DNA from: Climacium dendroides
Taxonomy: Eukaryota > Streptophyta > Bryopsida > Hypnales > Climaciaceae
Direction: 5' to 3'
Assembly: GCA_950106755.1 (NCBI GenBank)
Contig: OX467090.1
Location: 8,742,001-8,806,000, forward strand
Length of the DNA stretch: 64,000 bases
Shown here: piece after piece, positions 11,060 to 22,989 of the stretch
Position numbering within the stretch: the stretch's first letter is position 1
Layout of the letters: the number at the start of each line of letters is the position of its first letter
The notes under the pieces: model-generated
Databases searched by the model: none
Told to the model about the DNA's origin: nothing
The model's input: only the letters and a program-made list of their open reading frames with translations
Translations under genes and position numbers: made by a program

Positions 11060-13230
11060 ATGGTGTATATAATAAAGAAATATATTCATTATTTAATTTA
11101 TTATGATGAAATTTTTTATTCTTTAAGATCGATCCTCCATCTAGAACTAATAAGGGTTCACCACAAATGCACAAGTTCATTACTATTTTGTGGAATTTGC
11201 CCACTTCAAAATGATTATGTATTACATATCTTTTATATGTAATCTAAGCATTTGAAAATTCTTTCAGACTAGACTTCCATATTTTACGATAGTGGATCAA
11301 ATAATAATTTTTTATGTTGGTTAGGATTTGTGATGTTGTTTAGATTTTAGGTCATTTTAAAAAAACATTGAATTTGTAAAGTATAAGTGCATGGTACCAC
11401 AAATAACTTTATAAATGACTCCCTTCTCTTATGATTACCAAACATGCAACTTTTAACCATTTTTTCATTGTAGTCAAGTTTAAAAACATTTTTATCCTCA
11501 ATATATCTCACACTTTTGACTCAAAATCAATACTTTTTGTATTTTGATCTTCTATTATAACAAACATTCAAGACTATTAAATTAAGAATAATGTGTAACT
11601 TGTTGCTCAATTATAGACTTGAGATCATGTCAATTAGACAATATTATCTTCTTCATCTACCAAATCACACTTATACTCATAATATTGTTTGCTTACATAC
11701 TTTAAAATATATTTACAAAAGACTATTATTTTGGTGTTCTAGAACTAATTAGGAGTTATAGATTCTTGGCTTGTTAGTTTGTTTATAACTAACTCAATAA
11801 GCATATGATTAACTTTAGTTATAAACGTTTGGTCTATTGGTTCTTTCATGTGTATTAATTTAATTATTAGAATAATTGAATTTTGACAAAGACAAAACCA
11901 AAAGATAAGAAAAAAGACAACAAGAGAGTATATTAATATATTAAAAAAAATTGTGAATTTGTAAAACTAACTCATTTATACTTTATAATTAAAATCAAAT
12001 CAAATTAAAAATTAAACCAAAATAAATGCAAAAGTATCTATTGCTTCTTACATTGAATTTACATCAAAGTATGTTATTGGAAGCTTGAGATAGAGATATG
12101 CCTACATGAATACATTTTTACTAAAGCCTAATGTAATATTAAATCCTTACAATTTTTTTTGCCGCAAAGTAGATGGCAAGGATGATTGGAGGTTTCTACT
12201 AGTTTGGGCTTGGGCATGACTAGTGAAGCTAGCACCACACAATTGGTGGGCCAAATGTAGATAGAATAGTTGATAATGCTCTTACATTCAAAATGTGGAA
12301 GTTCCTATATTGCAATAAAAAATCACTCCATTACCATCATCCAAGCCTCCTTTTTTTTTGAACAAATGGAAGAACCATTGCATTAAAAAAAAGTCACCAA
12401 CACAAAAAACAACTAAGCCAAAGGCCGGACAATGAAGAGAAATGAGCATAGACAAAAAGGAAAAAAACAAAGTAAGAGGTTTTACTGGAAGGTTTGTTAG
12501 TGCGGATGACATTGCCATGAGTGGTGGGGGACCAAATGAGGACGACATCATTCAAGACATTGATTGTGGCCATTAACTCAACCTAATGTAGCCCAAATCT
12601 CATTTATTGAAAAAGTCCCTATCATGAATTCATGCAAATCTTTAATGGATAATTCTAAAGATGTATGTGGTTGGTCTTTTATATGTCATAGATTGGTTTA
12701 TCTTACACCAACTTTTACAAATTGTTTGAAGTTACTGCACTTCTCTTTTGAAAATTAGCCCTTGAACATCGAGGCAAACATTTGGTGTTCGATGGATGAC
12801 AAAAGAATCTTTTAGTGTAGGACAAAAGTGCAACTATTCATCTTCGGAATTTTGTGTGACAAGGGGAGATATTCTACAGTACTTTGACATCCAATGAGAG
12901 GTTTTGGATTTTTTAAACCAATGATTCCCACGGTATCAAAATGGATGATTTCCACGGCCACCAATTTGTTGTTTAAGGATTAAAGAATTAGGCTTCTTTG
13001 GTGAATTGTCCCCTTTATTCAAGAATTTTTTTCACCACCCATGATAAAATTTGGAAACCTTGAATTCATATTTGCAATTGGAGGCCCCATATTATACGAG
13101 CTAAGAGGTGTTGAAGATAAAATTATCAAGCACAAAATTTTTATTTTTCATTTTTTTGCGTGCACCTTTGCAATGACTTCGGGAAGACAAGCTTAGGTTC
13201 ATCCCGGGCCTGAAGGCCAGTTCAGACTGA
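11060..13230. other. Spacer with a possible LINE tail
   Basis: No gene recognised. Around 12345-12400 the minus strand reads TTTTTTTAATGCAATGGTTC followed by an A-run, which resembles the 3' tail of a plant LINE; this is weak. Short frames at 11060-11242, 12288-12551 and 12564-12758 have no family I know. Confidence 0.35.
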
Positions 13231-13637
13231 ACTCGTTGACAAAGGACGGAAAGGTGGTAAATTCCTTGACTAATTTTTCTCCTCGGTTGAGTTTTCATTC
13301 AGTTGCTTGTTTTCCATTTAATAATTTGTTGCTCCACGTTGTGGACTTGTCCAGTCGATCGATTTGGAGCATCGAGGGAGAGAGAATTTTGGTGAGGCTT
13401 GGAAAAATGAGGATGTTACTTAAGTTTATAGTAGTGGTTCGGGGGTCTTTCGCGGCTTTGTTGTATGTTGTTTTCAGGAATTAGGGTTTACAGGTAGACT
13501 ACGAATTTTTAGTTGTTTTCAGCCATGGCGGTTTAGTTTGCGGGCTTGAAGAACCTGCTTCGTGTTTTTTTAATCAATAGGAGAAACAAGAATTATTGTT
13601 TTTTTTGCTGTTTTCCTGTAATCAGCACGCGGCTGTA
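13231..13637 (+). promoter_or_regulatory. UFL1 5' UTR and proximal promoter
   Basis: GC content rises just upstream of the UFL1 start. A possible leader intron runs from the donor TTTACAG|GTAGAC near 13491 to the acceptor TGTAATCAG near 13625, 12 bp before the ATG. Open frames at 13236-13484 and upstream of the ATG at 13596 carry no domain. Start of transcription not determined. Confidence 0.3.
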
Positions 13638-16600
13638 ATGGATTTGGACATCGAAGAGCTCCAGAAACTATTTGAGCAAGCTCAGAATGCAAAAGCCAAG
13701 GTCCGACTCTCGGAGCGGAATGTGGTGGAGCTTGTGTCCAAGCTGCGGGAGCTTGAGCTCCTGGATAACGATCTGCTTCACACAGTCTCTGGAAAAGAGT
13801 ACATTACTCAGGTGCGGCAATAACCTTTTTCAATGTCGTGTACGGTAGAGCCAGACAATTGGACATTCATGAAGTAATCATTCGCCAATGCGGACATACG
13901 TTCGTCTTTATCAAAGTTTTTACCCTGCATAATTCTGGAACCCTAATCCTGACTACAATTACAAGGTTACAGAATTATGCAGGGTAGGTCTTTGATCAAA
14001 GAAGCTGGATTTGGGGTTGCAGCGGAGGTTCTCGCTTCTACATGAGCCCCTTGTAGTTGTTCCGTGCTGAATTTATTTGGTTCCTAATTGAGCGATGCCG
14101 GCTTTGGGACCAGTGTGTTTATTGTTATCTCAGCGATGTGATCGGATCAATGCAGGACGAGTTAAGACGTGAGATTGAACTGGAAATTCAGCGGCTGGGG
14201 AGGGTTGCGCTAGTGGACCTGTCTGGTACTCTTGGTGTGGAACTTATACATTGTGAAAGACAAGCTCAACAGATTGTTCAAAGCGATGCATCGTTATCAT
14301 TGCTGCAAGGGGAAATTCTCTCTTCCGGTTATTGGGATTCCATTGCAGAAGAGATCAATGAGTCGTTGGAAGTCGCTGGCCAGATTTCTGTTGGAGAGCT
14401 CGCTCGTCGATTTTCCGTTGGAGCGGAGTTGATAACCAATGTCTTGTCTGCCCGTTTAGGGACATCGGTGAGTGGTGTCACGCCTTGTGCTAGGGTTTCA
14501 CTTATACCGAATATCATGCTAAAGTTTAGTTGAACGGATCATACGATAGGTGACATTTATCATTGAATTTGACAGATTCATGGAAAGCTGGAGGGGGGTC
14601 AGCTGTACACTCCAGCGTTTGTTGCACGAATTCGGGCAACTGTTCGAGGGGCAGTGCGAGCTTTAATGGTTCCCACTCCAGTGACTAGTCTCTGGAGCTT
14701 TCTTCAACAGCAGATGCGAGAGGGAGACGAAGGACCAACAACTAAAGTGACTGGAGATGGAGGCCTTTTCCAGTCAGTCCTTCATCAGCTGATAGTAGAT
14801 GGGGAAGTGAAAGGATCACTTCGTGGTGGAAACGCTGTCTACACACCGGCGGTATTGCTCCTTGTTTAAGTCTGTCCAACTAGCTTTTTCAACTTGAAGC
14901 TACTTTTACCACTCCAGAATCCAGATGGTCTTGCTTTCTGTGTTTGAGATATCGGTATATGCACAACCATGACGTGCTAGCGTTTCTTCTTGTGATGTTA
15001 GAAAGTACAGACTTCTGACTGTTTGTTCATGGCTACGTCTCCGTAAATTGGTTTTTATTTTTTTCTGGTCATACGCATGTTTTTCTGTCAGTATGTGAAA
15101 AGTAATCTTCTAAAGTACCAATGTTCAATGAACTTACGCTTTTTAGTAACGTTTAAGCATCTGGTAGAACGGGTATGGAGTTTGCAACCGGAATTTACAA
15201 ACATCTGACTCTGAGCTTTCGACATTAGATTACAGTAGCCAGAAAATGCTGATCAGATATTAACAAGTAAGGCTGCTTTTTTCACTCAGGTATTTGCTGG
15301 AGCACAACGAGGAAGTGTGGAGGCATTTTTTTCGCAGGTAAATTCTGTCTCCAGTAGTGATGTTCGATGCCTATAGCTATACTGGAGGGCTTCTTGCTAG
15401 TAAGTCTTTTGATTGCAGAATGATGTCTAGACTAGCTACTGATGAACTGGATGTTTCAAGCAGAATGGCCACATCACATATGATATACTGCGGAAGCTGA
15501 ATGTGCCTCAACCAAAGCAATATTTACAGGTCTTCACCTTATTATTTTGGTTTGTCATTAGATTTTAACTGCAATTATCCTCGTCTACTCACGTTATATA
15601 ATTGAGATTTTTTGCTTTTAAATTCTGAACTTCCTTATTTTACTCAAATATGCCTCTTGGGAACCCTTTGTTCTGGTTACTTTGTAATATCTGTATTCTA
15701 AACAGTTCCCAATCCTCTTTGTTGACATGCAGGAAATGTACAAGGATGGTATTGCTTTAGATTCTGTCTTCGTTCACCCGTCAATAATCAGTCAGTTGGA
15801 TGCAGCGGCCGAGGAAGCAATTGCTGGAAATACATGGTAAATCAGTCTCTTTATATTTTGTTTGAAAAGTAGATATGATATACTTAGCTCGATTTATTCC
15901 AAGAAGTCATTATAGCAGGAAAGATTTACATTGAAGTACTTTTTAACAGAGTAATGGAGGACTTGGAATCCCGAAGGTGAAGTCAAATCCATGCTTGTGG
16001 AATAGGTTGGTTCAATGAATTTGTGTTCTTGTGACACTGTTAAGGCAGTTTTTTTTTCTTGTTGTGTGTTTTAGAATTTGGAACTAAAGCGTAGGATTCG
16101 TGTCTGCAGGTTTGATGCTTTGCCGCTGGTGCCCCCATCCATTGAGGCTACAGATGCAGCAAAACTGTTGACGCTCTGTCCAAGTGTGCAGAGGGCCCTC
16201 AAGGTAAGAACCAAGAACATCTATCAGCTTTCAATAGGTTTATTGGCTAGCAACATGCGAATTTCTTGGGGAGTGATGAACAAGAGAGTTCATTGGAGTT
16301 ATCTTTTGGTTATCTCCTAGTTTGTTTTCAAATACTAGGAAAAATAGAAGGGTTATTTGCAATCATGCGCATGTAGCTGCTGACTATGAGCACCTACGAT
16401 CCTATTTTACTTGAAGAAAGCGTCTTGTGAGTGTGTCCTCAATGGAACGATTGTCACAAGAAGTGCAACGCTCAATGTGTGTCTATGTGGTTGTAGGACG
16501 ATGCGGCTATTATACTGGCCGAGACCTGCTTGATAAGTACTGCATTTGTCAAGGTATGGAATGGCTTCCTCATCGTTTGACTTTCCATATTGTGTTTTAC

Positions 16601-19600
16601 ATTCCGTGAGGAAATTTTATGCATGCTGTATTTCTCTACTGGAGCTGCTACACTACTCTACGCTTAAATTCTGAAATCCTACAGTGTACATAACGCTTGA
16701 TTCTTCCACTTTTGAGTGAGCTTTTGGCTTGTCATCTTCAATTACATTATTCTTTTGACAATTACTTCTATCATGTGTTCAGATGTTTAGATTTTTATCA
16801 GAACTATTAGGAAATGACAGTGTCCCTCTTTGGACAGGACCTTTTTGAAAAATCTGAGAATTTGGCCAGTGAACTGGCCAAGAAAAATGAGGCAAACAAG
16901 AAGCCCAATAAAGTCGCTGTTCAATCCGTTTCTGAGGAAACAGTTTCAGGGAATTTGAATTCTGGTTCAGAAGCTGGCATAGAAGCTGGTGTTTCTGCCC
17001 AGGTCAAAGGAGGAAGACGAAAGAAAGGCAATCAAAGCAGTGGAACAACCCGACCAGCGGCAGAGGTTGAGACGGTTATCGCAAAAGAGGGGAAGGGGAA
17101 GAGACGGGGTAGTAAATCCAAGGGAGAGAAACAACCTGGAGAAACAATTGCTAGTGTGCCCAAGGGATACAAGGGTGGTGCAGTAGCCAACACTGTGCAC
17201 GATGAGGACGACACTTTTACTTCCGATTTTCTGGCTTCTAAAATTCTCGAGTGGTTCCCTGACTTGGAAACTGCAGGAGTCGGTAATGACCTTTTGATTC
17301 TGATCTTCTCACTTAGTTTTTTTCAGTTGGAGTATTACTTTTTTTTAAGGATAGTTCACTTGGGCAAGGCAGTTGTCTGGTATGATCACATACTTCATAA
17401 GGTGAAATATTACTTCGTTGCCTGATATTCTGATCTGAGAAACGTTGACGGTAGAATTGAATGACACTCACGATTGTGTCCTGCAGAGGAGGAAGAAGAC
17501 GGTGATCTTGTAAAAGCCTTGGCAGAGTTGCTCAGGCCTAGAGTGGTGGCTGCTGCAATACAAGCAAAACGTGCTCTTGCTTCAGCCCAGGCAGAAGAAC
17601 GCCGTCGCCGCATGGATACCTTGCAGCATAAGATAGATGGGGTAATTATACTACGGAGTATTTGTTTGCACTGCATATAACAGGCTAACGAACGTCTTTT
17701 GTTGCATCGTTCTGTAGTCGTTATTGGTTACTGTGTATTCAGCAGCTGATTATGACTGGTTCACTTTTGTAGATCTATCCCAATTTCCAGCTTTATTCAA
17801 AGGCCCTGGAACTTTTTGATGACAACGAAAAAACTGGGGTGAGCACTTCCTTTAAATCTTCTTAGGGTACAGAGCACATTTGAGAGACTTATGAGGGTCA
17901 TGGTGTATTGGAAGTTCCAAGGCGTGGTCTTGTTCACATTTACTATAAGAACGGTGTGACTGTGAGGCTCTGTCCTAGGTAAACAACAATATTAGTTTAT
18001 TCATACTGGATAGTTGGGAAATTAAACAAAGAAAATATTGAATCATTCATATGCAAGCAAAATTAAAATTAAAATTAAAAAAATTAAAAAAATTAAAAAT
18101 AAAATCGGACCCCTCCATCCTAACAGGCGGACAGGGAGGGGGTCCGAGGTCGGACCCCTTGCGACCAAACTCTAATCGCGTTGTGCAGTGTGAATGCGCG
18201 GTTGTAGATTGAATTTTGAAACCCGGTTCAGAAACCTTAGTCGATGCGAGAGTCGATGCCGTAGTCTCTTTCCAAAGGACAGAACCAATAAATATGTCTA
18301 TCTATGCTCCATTTTCAGAGTCGTTGCATTTCCTTGTGCTTCCCATTGTTAATGTGATAGGTTAGTGTGTTAGTTCTGTTATGATTAGAAATATCTTAGA
18401 ATTCTATTCTCAGGTTTATGAAATTTCTGAACGTTGTGCTGGTCTTGCTCAGGTCGTATTGCATCGGCATCTTTTGCGAACCACTGGAGCTGAGTTAGTA
18501 GATTCTTTTCTCATTGCCCAGGTATGTTTATTAATACTTATTTTTCATATGGTCTATATGTTCTGATAGTTTAATTAGTTTCAGCTGACTTGAAAAGGAT
18601 TTACTGGCATCTGATGATTGTGTTTTGCATACATGGATGCAGGGAGAGGAAGATATGGTTGATGATGAAGTGGCCAGAGCAGACATCAAAGGAACAGAAC
18701 AATCGAATTCCTTGCAAAGGATGTCCTTGGTAATGCTAACATTATCAGAAAATTGGGTCGGTTACGAGGTCGAATGGTTACAAAGTTCTTGTAAACCGAT
18801 GCTCCTGGACTTGATTGTGTACATTTTCACCATCAAGATTCTGAGATAATCTTACTCCTTATTAATTTCTTTCATATCACCTCTCCATTTTGAACTTATA
18901 AAAAGTAAAGAACATGTTATAAGTCGTCCGAGTTGCAAGCATGAGTTTGGAATTTTGTTCCTTCTGTATGATAAGTCTATTGCATACGTAGAAACAAGTA
19001 GTCCGTGTAAAGGTCTATTGATCGCTCAATACTGGTCCTGGGTTTGTTGGTACAGATTTTGGACAGTCCTTTGATTTGTTGGTTGACGATGATGCAGGCT
19101 AAGTCGTTAGCAGGCCGCGCACTTTCCGTAAAGGCTTCGGAGTTGGTTGAAAGTTTGGAAGGAAAGGTATCCATAATTGATATAATTATTTTCATTGTGT
19201 GTGTATATGGTCTGTACATAAGAAGCAAGTGAAAAAAAACCCAATCATTGATGCCAGGATTATGTGGCACTTCCATGTTTATAATCATTCCAAATTGGAT
19301 TGCATGTTGTTGCATTTTATTGATGGCGAATGGGGACGCATTTATGCAGAACGTGGATGCTTTTGAAAGGGCGTTTGAAGCAGTTGTGAGTCAGAGGTAC
19401 TGGCCTGTTGTTCTCGGCAAACATCTGTTTATTAGATGTGCATAGATCAGAATAAGCAGCCTGAGACACGTGAAGGATTGGAAATTGAGCCTGGTTGATT
19501 ACATGTTATCATTTTTGGATGTTTGTATATCCAAAGTGACACAGACGAGCAACATCCTTAAAAAGTATGAAAGTCACGTTCCTACTGATATTTTCTTTAT

Positions 19601-20824
19601 TTCAGCGGCTTGCGTCTGAAGAAACTTGATAAAAAATCTGAGCGGGCCTTATTATTCTCCTATCGCAAGGTAATTTCCAACGATAATTGGGTTAGCTTTG
19701 CTTCTTCTTTTACTATATTATATTCAAGTTTTATATCTGAGGTGTTTGGCATTACCTGGTAGCACTTCTGGGAAGGATATACAGCTGTCATTTGCTTTGA
19801 CGCATCACTACTGGTCTTGACGGAGGGGTCACGATTTCAATGCTAATGTCATCGTCTATCCTGAAGTGCTAACTGTCTTGTTTCTTAGTTACAACTGATT
19901 TTGGAGAGACTTCATGCGTGAGTGCAAAGTTGATGATTCGACTGTTGATGATTTAATTGTTTGAACAAGTTTTCTTTGCTGTGGTTTTATGATCCTAATT
20001 AGCTAAAAGACAATGTGTGCTTGGTGGCGGGACAGGATTTGGCATTACAAGTTGAGAATGAGACTGATTCTGTAGCACTGCTGCCAAAAGTCGTGGGCCT
20101 CCTCTTTGTTCAGGTGAAAATTCCCTCTGCGTGCTCGTTTTAGTCACTCTTTCATCTCAGGCCTATTGCTGTCATTCATAGGTGGTTGCAATGCTGCTCG
20201 TCATGCATATTTATTGGTTCACAGTGTTTATACTTTTCTTGAACTGGCACAGGTCCATAGTCGGGCTCTCCAGGCACCGGGCAGGGCAGTGTCAGCAGCT
20301 ATTTTGCGATTAAAGGTTGGTATGCTGCACCTTAAGTGCGGAAAATTTTGTGCATCATGTCCTTAGCTAAGAATCATTCAAGATTGACTTTTCAGTTGCT
20401 CTATATTTTCGCTTTATGTGGAGAGGTTATGTATGTGTCAATTGTATACCTAGCACTGTAACTTATGTTTGTTCCCGATGGCTTCTGAGCACAGGGATCG
20501 ATTGCTGATGACGTCTTTGAAGTCTTAATGGACTATCATAAGTGCACCGTTCAACTCCTGTCCTTACAAGCCGCTGCCAACTCAAAGGTTTATCCTTCAC
20601 TTGTACGTAGTAGTTTATTCTGTTTCTAAATGACTGATCATTTTAGATTGTCCCTACCAGTTGAATTCCTCTCTTACGTAATTTCTGTTATCTTGACACA
20701 GGAAAGCGATTCTCCTGACGAAATCACCACAAAACAGGAAGAGTTGGAGATGCTTATTCCCAAATTGAAGTCTATTGTATCATCATCTTCGTCATCTGCT
20801 TCGACCACAATTGATAGGCAATAG
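13638..20824 (+). CDS. UFL1: E3 UFM1-protein ligase 1 homologue
   Basis: Ligase that transfers the ubiquitin-like modifier UFM1 from UFC1 to substrates; in other eukaryotes it acts at the ER on ribosomes with DDRGK1. Twenty coding exons: 13638-13811, 14156-14467, 14576-14851, 15290-15337, 15464-15529, 15733-15836, 16110-16203, 16497-16553, 16838-17282, 17487-17641, 17773-17838, 18453-18521, 18643-18729, 19098-19166, 19350-19396, 19606-19669, 20036-20113, 20253-20315, 20495-20587, 20702-20824. Every junction is GT-AG and in phase; total 829 aa, about the length of Arabidopsis UFL1. Diagnostic stretches: LSERNVVELVSKL and HTVSGKEYITQ (N-terminus), YWDSIAEEINE, LEGGQLYTPAF, LCPSVQRALK, VVLHRHLLRTT, LKKLDKK, and LQAPGRAVSAAI near the C-terminus. 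The N-terminal winged-helix part ends about residue 250. Residues about 400-490 are a basic, low-complexity linker as in other family members. It has no catalytic cysteine, as expected for this scaffold-type E3. Confidence 0.95.
13904..14001. repeat. Short hairpin insertion in UFL1 intron 1
   Basis: TACCCTGCATAATTCTG... at 13921-13942 is repeated in inverse at 13964-13985 (22-bp arms, one mismatch, 21-bp loop). The hairpin is flanked by the near-direct repeats GTCTTTATCAAAG (13904-13916) and GTCTTTGATCAAAG (13988-14001). This looks like a tiny inserted foldback element; the class is unknown. Confidence 0.6.
17352..17455 (+). repeat. Sequence in UFL1 intron 9 shared with an intron of the GT-3 gene
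   Basis: Within the intron at 17283-17486 lies a block related to 44252-44350 in the second trihelix intron. Shared parts, in order: TTCACTTG, an exact 17-mer CACATACTTCATAAGGT (17387-17403), AATAT, TTGCCT, TCTGA(T/A)CTGAGA and CGGT. The host genes are unrelated, so this is a dispersed sequence. The exon edges CTGCAGGAG (17271) and CTGCAGAGGAG (17481) also resemble each other. Confidence 0.7.
17952..18300 (+). repeat. Dispersed repeat filling most of UFL1 intron 11
   Basis: Intron 11 (17839-18452) is long because of an insert. Its left part, GGTGTGA...GTGAGGCTCTGTCC near 17953, recurs near 22743-22772. Its right part, AGTCTCTTTCCAAAGGACAG near 18262, recurs as GGTCTCTATCCAAAGGATAG near 39123. 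Between them are AAATTAAAAA runs and a GC-rich GGACCCC/GGGGTCC inverted section. It is probably a non-autonomous retro- or DNA element; the ends are not exact. Confidence 0.5.
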
Positions 20825-22071
20825 CAATGACAGTGTGCACCCCTAGCTCACATACATCTGGGTCAGTCATCTTCCCAATAAGAGACTCGTGCTTCATGGT
20901 ATAGTAAACTTTTATTTTATTTTATTTATTTATTTTTAATATCACATGATGTTGCATCCAAATAACTTACGTAGTTCGACAATGTCATCTTCTGAGATGA
21001 CAAATATGAATACAATGTTTGAACAATGCTGCGAGATGAATTTGCATGAGATGAATTTGCCACTGTCCACTACCCCAGTAATAGTGTTCACTTGGGATTA
21101 AAATTTTTCAGGATATTTATTTCTGAAGACCGCAAGGAGGTAATTACATGAGTATGACGGCAGAGACATAGTTGGCTGGCTGATGCAGGTGAGGCAGATG
21201 CTCGTCTTTCCTGCAATGCCAATGTTTGTATTGAGAGGCTTCAAAGACTTGACAATACTTGATGTAAGCAGGACACTATTTGCTTGTCTTTGGGATTGGG
21301 ATCTTTTTCTCTTTATTTTAACATGTGGATAGTCAGTATTGTACTGTAGGTTAACATCCTTTTCAAATGAAACAAGTCTGGCAAACCTTAATTGCACCAT
21401 GTCTTTGATTGCACTGTCAGGATAGTGAAGTCACCCCTTGTTTTGTTCCTGCAGGTGCTTCAAAACTATACTGGCTTGCTCAAGTGTCAGAACTTGTTTG
21501 AAAACCACTTGCGAAATTGGTCTCCTTACATGCCACTGAAATGACTCCTCTGTTTTTAGTTGTTTATTGAGACACAATAAATTGCACCCTTGGCCAGCCC
21601 TTATATAATGTTGGTCCAAGTGCAAGGGTGGCAATAATTGCACATGTCTTTTGGCTGGATTAATTTTGGACTCAAGCCTGGGAGTAAATGTTCAGGATTT
21701 GTGCTCTTTTGGAGTTCTGATAACAAGTCCTACATCAGAGCATTGTGATGCTCTGGTTTTCCATTATTCCTTGTGCAGAAATGGGAATGGGGAGCTAGGT
21801 CTCCACTACATGGTACACCATGTTGTTATAATTACTGCAAGATGCATTTAATGTTTTGTATTGCATTTCTCTACTAGAATAAGTTCAGTAATGATATTTT
21901 TATAGAACTTGATAGATACTGTTGGTTCTCATGTCTACAGCACTGGATGGATTTCTCATGTGACATACTCACATAAGTCATTGCCATCATGATCTCAAGG
22001 ATGTCCTTGAAGGATGTGGCCTTGTGCCCTCCCTGGTGGTTATGCAGAATGCTCAAGAACTGGGAGGATTA
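20825..22071 (+). other. UFL1 3' UTR and downstream flank
   Basis: Follows the UFL1 TAG. The first few hundred bases are probably 3' UTR. The remainder has moderate complexity but no protein I recognise; frames at 21098-21400 and 21431-21851 lack domains. Confidence 0.4.
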
Positions 22072-22265
22072 AGAGCATTATGGGACTAATAAGGTCATGA
22101 CACATGTCCTGAAGTACTGAGCAAGAAAGTAGGGAAGGGAAGTAATGAGTGAGAAAATAGTTCATGAATTATAATACTTTAAACATTGACTATGGATCAA
22201 TAATTCTTTTTGGCTTCCAAAATTCATAATAACTTCAATTTGGGGAATCAAGCATCTCCCACTGA
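22072..22265. repeat. Diverged repeat also found downstream of the GT-3 gene
   Basis: GACTAATAAGGTCATGACAC...CTGAAGTACTGAG aligns with GACTAATAAGATCGTGACAC...CTGAAGTAGTGAG near 45747. The later parts TAGTTCATGAAT and TTTTGGCTTCC...ATAATAACTTCAATTT also match. A further partial copy of the last part follows at 22317-22360. Confidence 0.6.
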
Positions 22266-22736
22266 CGTAGAGTTCTTTCTTCTCCAACAATCTTGTATGT
22301 ATTGGTATTGCTCCCATACCCAAAATTCACAATAACTTCAATTTTGGGAATTAAGCATTCCTATATTTCCTTATCTTTTTATGTGGGAAGAATTTTCACC
22401 ACCTCACACCATTTGTTCCAAATTTGCTTAAATAATCCACTATTGGTGCTTCTACCTTACTTTTGTAAATCTAGAGGTGTAGAAAGAGGGATTGTGTTAA
22501 TGCTTCTTTGACTATCCAATGGAATGGTGACAAATTTGCATTTGGCATTATGTTTGGAAAAGTTGGAAGTGCATAATTGACAATCTTAGTTCCCTATCTT
22601 TAATCCTTAAAGGTTTTTGACTATGTTTTCACAAAAAATGCTCCAAAATTGCCATTTTTAATACAAATACTAAAATTAAATTTTAGAAAGAAAAAGATTT
22701 TTGTTGGATCTTACAGTATGTTTGAGAAGATGTAAA

Positions 22737-22800
22737 ACAAGTACGGTGTGATCGTGAGGCTCTGTCCCAAGTGAACAAGCATTTGAAATGAATTACTTTA
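22737..22800. repeat. Fragment related to the UFL1 intron 11 repeat
   Basis: TACGGTGTGATCGTGAGGCTCTGTCC followed by AAGTGAACAA and a TTTATTGGAATA-like tail matches the left end of the insert at 17952. Only the left end is recognised here. Confidence 0.5.
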
Positions 22801-22989
22801 TTGGAATACAAATTAATACTAAAAAAATGAAATCAAATACATTTTTTATACATGCAATAGAGTGAAGAATGAAGAACATATTTATTTTTTTAATAATAAA
22901 AATCGTATTTTATACTTGAACTATGTTGAATGTCTCTGATGTTGGAGCAATTATTTCAACTCTTCTAATTGAGATTCTACGACATAGAT

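Noticed and set aside
14232..14517. Alternative frames in UFL1 exon 2
   Set aside because: The UFL1 frame explains the region fully with conserved protein sequence.
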